Positions 7,324 through 11,531 of a stretch of DNA of 11,531 nt are shown here, one piece after another; the first letter of the stretch is position 1, and each line of letters begins with the position of its first letter. The DNA comes from Cyclobacteriaceae bacterium. GTDB lineage: Bacteria; Bacteroidota; Bacteroidia; Cytophagales; Cyclobacteriaceae. The position numbers and the translations under genes are program-made. Under the pieces are notes generated by a model that made no database searches, was not told where the DNA came from, and saw only the letters and a list, made by a program, of their open reading frames with translations. The DNA lies in the NCBI GenBank assembly GCA_028279155.1, contig JANQST010000125.1, forward strand, positions 1-11,531, given 5' to 3'.

Positions 7324-8451
7324 ATGGCGGGTATCTACATTCATATTCCATTCTGCAAACAAGCTTGCCATTATTGTGATTTCCATTTCTCAACCAATCT
7401 CACCCGGCGATCAGAAATGACACAAGCTATTTGTCATGAACTCAGAAAAAGGTCAGACTATTTAGATGAAAGGATAGATAGCATCTACTTTGGCGGAGGC
7501 ACTCCATCCTTGCTTAACCCTGAGGAATTGAAAGCTTTTATGTCCACACTATCTGGTTCATTTGAGATCAATCCTTCTGCAGAAATTACACTGGAGGCTA
7601 ACCCTGAAGATCTTAACGTTATAAAGTTGGAATCACTGCAAAAAATTGGGGTGAATCGATTGAGTATTGGCATCCAAACCTTTAAGGATTCAAAACTCAA
7701 ATGGATGAACAGGATCCATTCTTCGGAACAGGCCAAGCTTGCCTTTAAAAACGCAAGAACTGTTGAGTTTGAAAACATTTCAGTGGATCTTATTTACGCA
7801 CTCCCAGGAAATGAAATCGGTGATTGGCTAGAAGATCTCAGGAAAAGCGCAGACCTTGGTCCTGAACACATCTCCATTTATGGACTCACGATTGAAGATC
7901 GAACTGTTTTTGGTCATCGGAAAAACAAAGGAGAATTGATCGAGGTTGTTGAAGAGGAAGCCGCAAGTCAATACTTGAAAACGATTGAGTCATTGAAATC
8001 ATTTGGCTATCAACAGTACGAAGTATCTAATTTCTCCAAGCCTGGATTTGAATCATTCCACAACTCCTCCTACTGGGCAGGAAAAAACTATCTTGGTGTA
8101 GGGCCTGGTGCCCATTCTTATAATGGTTCAACTCGACAGTTCAACGTTCGTAACAATTCCTTGTATTTAAAGGCCATTACAAATGGGAGTTCATATTTTG
8201 AAACGGAGAAACTCTCTCAGACTCAACTCGTGAATGAGCGAATATTAACCAATCTGAGAACAATTGCTGGCTTAGACTTAACGAAGCTTGAAACTGATTT
8301 TGGTATCGATCTTTTTGAAGAACATCAGTCCCCAATCGAACTTTTGCAAGACCAGAAATTGTTAGAAATTGAAGGGGAAAAACTTCATCTTACCTCAAAA
8401 GGATTTTTGGTTGCAGATGAGATTGCTCTAAAACTTTTTTTTGATGAATAA
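7324..8451 (+). CDS. hemW: HemW, radical SAM haem chaperone
   Basis: Radical S-adenosylmethionine protein, long misannotated as coproporphyrinogen oxidase and now regarded as a haem-binding chaperone delivering haem to target proteins. The N-terminus MAGIYIHIPFC carries the iron-sulfur motif CxxxCxxC at C11, C15 and C18, followed by DF. That is the HemW pattern; HemN has an extra cysteine there. Further signatures are GGGTPS at 57-62, EANPEDL at 91-97, VNRLSIGIQTF at 110-120, and HNSSYW at 246-251, which matches the HNxxYW motif linked to haem binding in HemW. GVGPGAHSY follows at 258-266. The 375 residues are the normal length. The ATG shares bases with an opposing ATG on the other strand, so its promoter must lie within the start of the neighbouring gene. 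No Shine-Dalgarno is seen. It is followed after 19 bp by a small gene, possibly co-transcribed. Confidence 0.95.
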   Translation: MAGIYIHIPFCKQACHYCDFHFSTNLTRRSEMTQAICHELRKRSDYLDERIDSIYFGGGTPSLLNPEELKAFMSTLSGSFEINPSAEITLEANPEDLNVIKLESLQKIGVNRLSIGIQTFKDSKLKWMNRIHSSEQAKLAFKNARTVEFENISVDLIYALPGNEIGDWLEDLRKSADLGPEHISIYGLTIEDRTVFGHRKNKGELIEVVEEEAASQYLKTIESLKSFGYQQYEVSNFSKPGFESFHNSSYWAGKNYLGVGPGAHSYNGSTRQFNVRNNSLYLKAITNGSSYFETEKLSQTQLVNERILTNLRTIAGLDLTKLETDFGIDLFEEHQSPIELLQDQKLLEIEGEKLHLTSKGFLVADEIALKLFFDE

Positions 8452-8455
8452 CTGC

Positions 8456-8463
8456 TACTTTTG
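8456..8463 (+). promoter_or_regulatory. Candidate -7 element of a Bacteroidota promoter
   Basis: TACTTTTG matches the Bacteroidota -7 consensus TAnnTTTG at all six fixed bases and ends 7 bases before the ATG at 8471. No TTTG was found at the expected distance of about 19-21 bp upstream; the nearest, at 8440-8443, is too close. It would give the small gene after hemW its own nearly leaderless transcript. A chance match is quite possible. Confidence 0.25.
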
Positions 8464-8470
8464 ACGCTCC

Positions 8471-8836
8471 ATGGATGAATTGACAAAAAAGGCGATAATG
8501 CTCCTAAAATCCTTGATCTTCCATTATCATGGACTAGATGATGAGGAGCGAGATCTTTTGGAAGAATCAGCACGAACATTGAGTGCTTCAAAAGAATTGG
8601 ACTGGGCCAATAAATTCATAGCCGAGGACTACATTTCAGCCTTTGAACGCTCAAGGGAATTTCTTCAAAAAGTGTTTTTAAAGTTAACTGAACAAGATCG
8701 AGTCGACCATCTTATTGAAGTTTGGGAGGCCAACAACAGTAAGGGATATTTAACAGAAATGGAAACAACTGCGATTCTAACACTTTCCAAAGATTGGCAG
8801 GTTGAGAAATCCTTTCTTGAAAAGGTCAACCACTAA
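8471..8836 (+). CDS. Small helical protein, weakly TerB-like, function unknown
   Basis: A 121-residue cytoplasmic protein without signal peptide or membrane segment, rich in charged residues and predicted almost wholly helical. It has two similar loop-helix units: HGLDDEERDLLEESARTL at residues 20-37, preceded by a helix with aromatic and histidine residues (FHYH), and KGYLTEMETTAILTL at 91-105. Both follow the G-x-x-[DT]-x-x-E pattern of acidic loops in TerB-type tellurite-resistance domains, so a distant TerB-like fold is possible. The resemblance is by eye only. It starts 19 bp after hemW and probably shares its transcript, although a TAnnTTTG-like site lies in the gap. Its TAA stop overlaps the TAG of the convergent LytTR gene. 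It is likely a real gene because the frame fills the gap exactly and its composition is protein-like. Confidence 0.75.
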   Translation: MDELTKKAIMLLKSLIFHYHGLDDEERDLLEESARTLSASKELDWANKFIAEDYISAFERSREFLQKVFLKLTEQDRVDHLIEVWEANNSKGYLTEMETTAILTLSKDWQVEKSFLEKVNH

Positions 8837-9546
8837 AGGCTCATCATCTCCCTGAACCTCGCTGACTGCCTCCTGCTCACTTCGATTTTTTCGCCTCCTT
8901 TTAGCTGAACCAAAAGTCCTCCATTAAACCAGGTATCAATTGATTCTACCCACCCTAGATTTATAATGTGTTTTCTACTGGCTCTGAAAAATGTACGATC
9001 ATCCAACCGCTCATCTAGAGCATTCAGGGATTTGTGAATCATCGGTTTGAAGTTCTCGAAATACACTTTTATGTAATTTCCATCAGATTCAAACAAGCGT
9101 ACATCCGATAGTCTTACAAACCAACATTTGTCTCCATCTTTTACAAATACCTGATCCTCCCCGCCAAGCTTATGGTCCCTGCTACCAGCTTTCTTATTAG
9201 ATCGCGCCTGAATTTTCTGAACGCTTTCTGAAAGACGTTCTGCTTGAATTGGCTTAAGTAAATAATCAAGTGCATTGAACTCGAAGGCTTTCAAGGCAAA
9301 TTCGTCATAAGCTGTCGTAAAAATTACTTGAGGAACACGTTCCATGGTCTCAAGCAATTCAAATCCCGTTTTACCCGGCATTTGGACGTCTAGAAAAATC
9401 ACGTCCGGATCATGCTGTTCAATTTTTTCAACTGCCTCATCTGCATTGACCGCTTCATCAACAACATCGATGTTTGGATGATTCTCTAATAAGCTCAACA
9501 GCTCTTTTCTTGCTAGCCGTTCGTCATCAATAATAATAGCCTTCAT
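8833..9546 (-). CDS. LytTR-family response regulator
   Basis: Cytoplasmic DNA-binding regulator, the output of the two-component pair with the kinase encoded just upstream. The receiver domain (about 1-115) has all key residues: acidic D7 and D8, phospho-acceptor D53 in FLDVQMPG, T77/T78 in VIFTTAY, and K98 in LLKP. The C-terminal LytTR domain (about 130-237) shows FESDGNYIKVY at 152-162, FFRASRKHIINL at 186-197 and a final VSRR at 223-226, all typical of this beta-rich DNA-binding fold. The 237 residues are the standard length. The ATG overlaps the kinase stop (ATGA), indicating coupled translation. Targets are unknown; the divergent promoter region before the kinase, with repeats at 10592-10629, is the obvious first candidate. 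Its stop overlaps that of the convergent small gene. Confidence 0.95.
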   Translation of the reverse strand: MKAIIIDDERLARKELLSLLENHPNIDVVDEAVNADEAVEKIEQHDPDVIFLDVQMPGKTGFELLETMERVPQVIFTTAYDEFALKAFEFNALDYLLKPIQAERLSESVQKIQARSNKKAGSRDHKLGGEDQVFVKDGDKCWFVRLSDVRLFESDGNYIKVYFENFKPMIHKSLNALDERLDDRTFFRASRKHIINLGWVESIDTWFNGGLLVQLKGGEKIEVSRRQSARFREMMSL

Positions 9547-10565
9547 ATTTTGGGGATTGATATTTTGGTTAAAACCGTATCTGGATCTTCATTTTTTATA
9601 TCAAAACTGGCATCTCCGTGGTATAGCAATTCTAATCTTTTTATTGTGTTTTCCAGCCCTAATCCAACACCGTTTTTTTTCTCTGAAGAAAGCTGACCGG
9701 TATTACGGATTTCTAATCTAAGATGTTTTTTTCTAACATCAGCTGATATTGTTATCCTCCCGCCTTCTTTTCGATTTGAAATGCCGTGCTTAATGCCGTT
9801 CTCAACCAATGTTTGGAGCATAAGTGGGGGCACTAGAAAGTCACCAGACCTTTCGTCGATATCGAAAGTTATACCTAACCTTTCTTCATACCTGATCGAT
9901 TCAAGGGCGAGATAATCCATTACTGTTTTGAGCTCCTCACCAAAAGCAATCAATTTCTTTCTATCGCTCGTCAATGAATTTCTAAGGATGTGCGACAGCT
10001 GAGTTATTGATTCCTTCGATTTCAATGGATTCTCATCCACCAGGGCACGAATGCTATTAAGCGCATTAAAAATGAAATGCGGGTTTAATTGAGCTTTGAG
10101 GTTGTTTAGTTCTGCCTCACGGGCCTCAGATTCTACTTTCAAAGCTTTGTTGTATCTATCCACATAATGAAAAGTGAAATAGAAAATCGCCCATATGAAA
10201 TAAACCGCCCAGTACCCAATAATTGTGACAGCAATACTTACCGGAAGCAGATCGACCCTACTCATTCCGCCAGCAAACAATTCAGTTGCCACGAGATAAA
10301 CCAAATAGTTCAAGATGCTCAACAGCAAGGAGGACCCAAGCAATCTTGGAATCAATCGATTCCACCTCAGATCCAACCACTTTAACCGAATAATCAGGCT
10401 CCTGAACAGGTGAGTCGCGACAATATTGTACAAGACCTGGAGTAGAATCCCGACTGCCTGGTCAACATCAAATCGTTCTGCGAACGTGTATAGGAATATT
10501 TGAAAAAACCCCCAGAGTCCCCAGCCAACAATTTGGCAAAGCCAATAGATCTTATATCTGTTCAT
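9543..10565 (-). CDS. LytS/YpdA-type sensor histidine kinase (His_kinase family)
   Basis: Inner-membrane sensor kinase that would phosphorylate the LytTR regulator encoded immediately downstream. Four transmembrane helices are predicted at about residues 7-28, 37-58, 74-97 and 107-131, with short loops and no recognisable periplasmic sensor domain. A charged linker (about 136-155) leads to the catalytic part. This has the His_kinase motif with H163 in LNPHFIFNALNSIR, the N-box LVENGIKHG with N256, and the glycine-rich GVGLGLENT at 299-307, giving an ATPase domain to the C-terminus. The 340 residues are normal for this compact Bacteroidota class. The input signal is not evident; the four-helix membrane part itself probably senses a membrane state or small ligand. 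It is first in a two-gene operon, overlapping the regulator by 4 bp. Confidence 0.95.
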   Translation of the reverse strand: MNRYKIYWLCQIVGWGLWGFFQIFLYTFAERFDVDQAVGILLQVLYNIVATHLFRSLIIRLKWLDLRWNRLIPRLLGSSLLLSILNYLVYLVATELFAGGMSRVDLLPVSIAVTIIGYWAVYFIWAIFYFTFHYVDRYNKALKVESEAREAELNNLKAQLNPHFIFNALNSIRALVDENPLKSKESITQLSHILRNSLTSDRKKLIAFGEELKTVMDYLALESIRYEERLGITFDIDERSGDFLVPPLMLQTLVENGIKHGISNRKEGGRITISADVRKKHLRLEIRNTGQLSSEKKNGVGLGLENTIKRLELLYHGDASFDIKNEDPDTVLTKISIPKI

Positions 10566-10591
10566 CGCAGGATAAAGCTAATAAGACGATC

Positions 10592-10608
10592 GTTGTTATT
10601 CAGTTGTT
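10592..10608 (+). promoter_or_regulatory. GTTGTT direct repeats upstream of the kinase gene
   Basis: GTTGTT occurs at 10592-10597 and again at 10603-10608, an 11-bp period that places both on one face of the helix. LytTR regulators usually bind GTT-containing direct repeats, but normally about 21-22 bp apart, so this fits only loosely. It lies 27-43 bp before the kinase start. Assigning it as the regulator's site is speculation. Confidence 0.2.
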
Positions 10609-10612
10609 CAGA

Positions 10613-10629
10613 AAATGTTAATAACATTT
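10613..10629. promoter_or_regulatory. 17-bp palindrome in the divergent promoter region
   Basis: AAATGTTA-A-TAACATTT is a perfect inverted repeat with 8-bp arms around one central base. It lies in the 134-bp region between the divergent kinase operon (start 10565) and the small exported protein (start 10700). Such a short, closely spaced palindrome suits a dimeric transcription factor better than a transcript terminator. The binding protein is unknown. Confidence 0.4.
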
Positions 10630-10699
10630 AACAAAACCCTCCTTTTCAATCTCCGTTGGACATAATAGGTCAAAATACTCAAAATAAAACTAGGTTGAA

Positions 10700-10981
10700 A
10701 TGAAAACAATAACTATTGGCGCCGTGATTGTGGTGGCCATGCTCCTGGGGATTCCTATCCCCTTTCAAACCAATCAGGAACAAGTCGAAATGCAAATACT
10801 TGCAGATGACGCTTTGCAAAGCAAGGTGAAGGTCTATGACTATGAAGGTAACCTGCTGAAAGAGATGAATATTGATGATGTTGCAAACGATGAAATAAGC
10901 GTTTCAGATCATTTGATCCTGGAAAGCAGTGGTTATGCTTTCACGTATCTTGGGGACTACTATTATCTTAGGGAGAATTAG
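10700..10981 (+). CDS. Small exported or membrane-anchored protein, function unknown
   Basis: A 93-residue protein I do not recognise. Residues 3-20 (TITIGAVIVVAMLLGIPI) form one hydrophobic segment typical of a signal peptide or anchor, with no clear cleavage site or lipobox cysteine. The remaining 70 or so residues are acidic, have no cysteine, and look beta-rich, for example KVKVYDYEGNLLKEM at 42-56 and the aromatic YLGDYYYL at 83-90. The VYDYEGNLL stretch recalls a strand found in T9SS sorting domains, but it sits in the middle of a tiny protein and the rest does not fit. The gene is divergent from the kinase-regulator operon, so it could be a target or a signalling partner. An AGG about 8 bases before the ATG is a weak ribosome site. 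The signal-like start and the position between real genes support it as coding. Confidence 0.7.
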   Translation: MKTITIGAVIVVAMLLGIPIPFQTNQEQVEMQILADDALQSKVKVYDYEGNLLKEMNIDDVANDEISVSDHLILESSGYAFTYLGDYYYLREN

Positions 10982-11020
10982 TCGCCCCCCAGCTCATGGG
11001 AATGGTCAAAAGTGAAAATG

Positions 11021-11083
11021 CATTTGCTTGCTCGCTCCGGTTCAGAATAGTTTTCTAATTTCGAAGCAAAAGCAAGTCAAATG
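11021..11083 (+). promoter_or_regulatory. Imperfect inverted repeat enclosing the leader of the M61 gene
   Basis: CATTTGCTTG at 11021-11030 pairs with CAAG-t-CAAATG at 11073-11083, ten base pairs with one bulged T; the right arm contains the ATG start codon. The intervening 42 bases would form the loop. In a long leader this could hide the start. However, a possible promoter (TTTG at 11023-11026 and TAGTTTTC at 11048-11055, 21 bp apart, one mismatch to TAnnTTTG) would begin transcription inside the loop and remove the left arm. Both readings are tentative. Confidence 0.2.
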
Positions 11084-11531
11084 AAAAAATTGTTGTTCAC
11101 CTTAATACTACTAATCGTTTTTTTAGTAGTTGCAAATGCACAGACACATAACGAATACTCCATCTCTTTTGAGAGGGCTGTTCATCATGAAGCAGTGGTA
11201 GAAGCACGGTTTTCCAACCTGGAAAATAAGGTTTTATCGCTTCGTATGAGCAGAACTTCTCCGGGTAGATATGCGATCCATGATTTTGCTAAAAATGTTT
11301 ACAATGTAAAGGCTGTAGACAGTAAAGGAAATGAACTGCCAATTTCGAGACCAAACCCTCAGCAATGGGACGTCAGTGGTCATGATGGAGAGGTGAAGGT
11401 CACTTACACACTCTTTGCCAATAGAGGTGGAGGAACTTATGCGCAAGTCGATGAGACGCATGCGCATTTGAATATTCCCGCAACTTTTATGTTTGCTCCG
11501 GCACTTTGGCAACGGCCGGTCAAAGTGACAT
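11081..11531 (+). CDS. M61-family (glycyl aminopeptidase-like) exported peptidase (partial, N-terminus only)
   Basis: The reading frame starts with ATG at 11081 and stays open to the right edge, giving 150 codons. Residues 1-20 are a clear signal peptide (MKKLLFTLILLIVFLVVANA, then QT). What follows matches the N-terminal beta-domain of M61 peptidases: a strand region, RMSRTSPGRYAIHDFAKNV at about 57-75 (the family's PGxYxxxDFxxNV segment), a D-x-x-G-x-x-L turn, QQWDVSG, VKVTYTLFANR and a final LNIPATFMFAP. Full members are about 600 residues, with a gluzincin HExxH zinc site and usually a PDZ domain, none of which lies in the window, so catalytic competence cannot be judged. It begins 99 bp after the small exported protein on the same strand. 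The family call rests on the N-terminal domain only. Confidence 0.82.
   Translation, partial: MKKLLFTLILLIVFLVVANAQTHNEYSISFERAVHHEAVVEARFSNLENKVLSLRMSRTSPGRYAIHDFAKNVYNVKAVDSKGNELPISRPNPQQWDVSGHDGEVKVTYTLFANRGGGTYAQVDETHAHLNIPATFMFAPALWQRPVKVT

Noticed and set aside
7293..7325. 11-residue N-terminal extension of the Omp85-type protein starting at 7325
   Set aside because: It would put a charged, non-hydrophobic stretch before an otherwise ideal signal peptide and overlap the hemW start codon; the ATG at 7292 is preferred.
3788..8451. hemD and hemW as parts of a dedicated haem gene cluster
   Set aside because: They are on opposite strands, about 2.7 kb apart, and separated by unrelated envelope genes; hemW is commonly found away from haem synthesis genes.
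10988..11000. CCCA-GCTCA-TGGG hairpin just after the small exported gene, as a possible terminator
   Set aside because: The stem is only four pairs and no T-run follows it.
11234..11512. Minus-strand open frame of 92 codons near the right edge
   Set aside because: It is antisense to the M61 N-terminal domain, whose sequence is clearly family-like; the antisense product looks random.

Overview
The window looks like chromosomal DNA from a member of the Bacteroidota, most likely a gliding or marine Cytophagales relative; the genus cannot be fixed from sequence alone. Evidence: a type IX secretion (T9SS)/gliding motor cluster, a PorP/SprF-type outer-membrane protein, a DUF4271-type membrane protein, a LytS/LytTR two-component pair, low-to-moderate GC, and starts that mostly lack Shine-Dalgarno sequences.

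Layout. 1-7292 is a run of seven genes, all on the minus strand. In transcription order they are: a short Omp85-type (BamA/TamA/TpsB-like) outer-membrane protein; a six-helix DUF4271-type membrane protein that starts with TTG one base after the previous stop; uroporphyrinogen-III synthase (hemD); PorP/SprF; then gldK, gldL and the first 235 codons of gldM, cut by the window edge. The order porP-gldK-gldL-gldM matches the known porPKLMN/gldKLMN cluster, so gldN is expected just outside the window. PorP/SprF, the GldK lipoprotein ring subunit and the GldL-GldM proton-driven motor would together span the envelope. The upstream genes serve outer-membrane assembly and haem synthesis.

7324-8836 holds two plus-strand genes: the haem chaperone hemW, and a 121-residue helical protein with weak TerB-like character. 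hemW diverges from the Omp85 gene with almost no intergenic space. The small gene converges on the next unit so tightly that the two stop codons overlap.

8833-10565 is a minus-strand two-component operon: a four-helix LytS-type histidine kinase followed, with an ATGA overlap, by a LytTR response regulator. Divergent from it are a 93-residue exported or membrane-anchored protein of unknown function (10700-10981) and the 5' end of an M61-family (glycyl aminopeptidase-like) exported peptidase, cut by the right edge. The 134-bp divergent region between kinase and small protein carries a 17-bp palindrome and a pair of GTTGTT direct repeats.

No RNA genes, insertion sequences, CRISPR arrays or convincing intrinsic terminators were seen, and there is no gene-free stretch over 300 bases. 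Most of the window is well-known conserved biology. The less explained parts are the LytTR pair with its divergent small protein, the TTG-coupled DUF4271 gene, and internal repeats in GldL.
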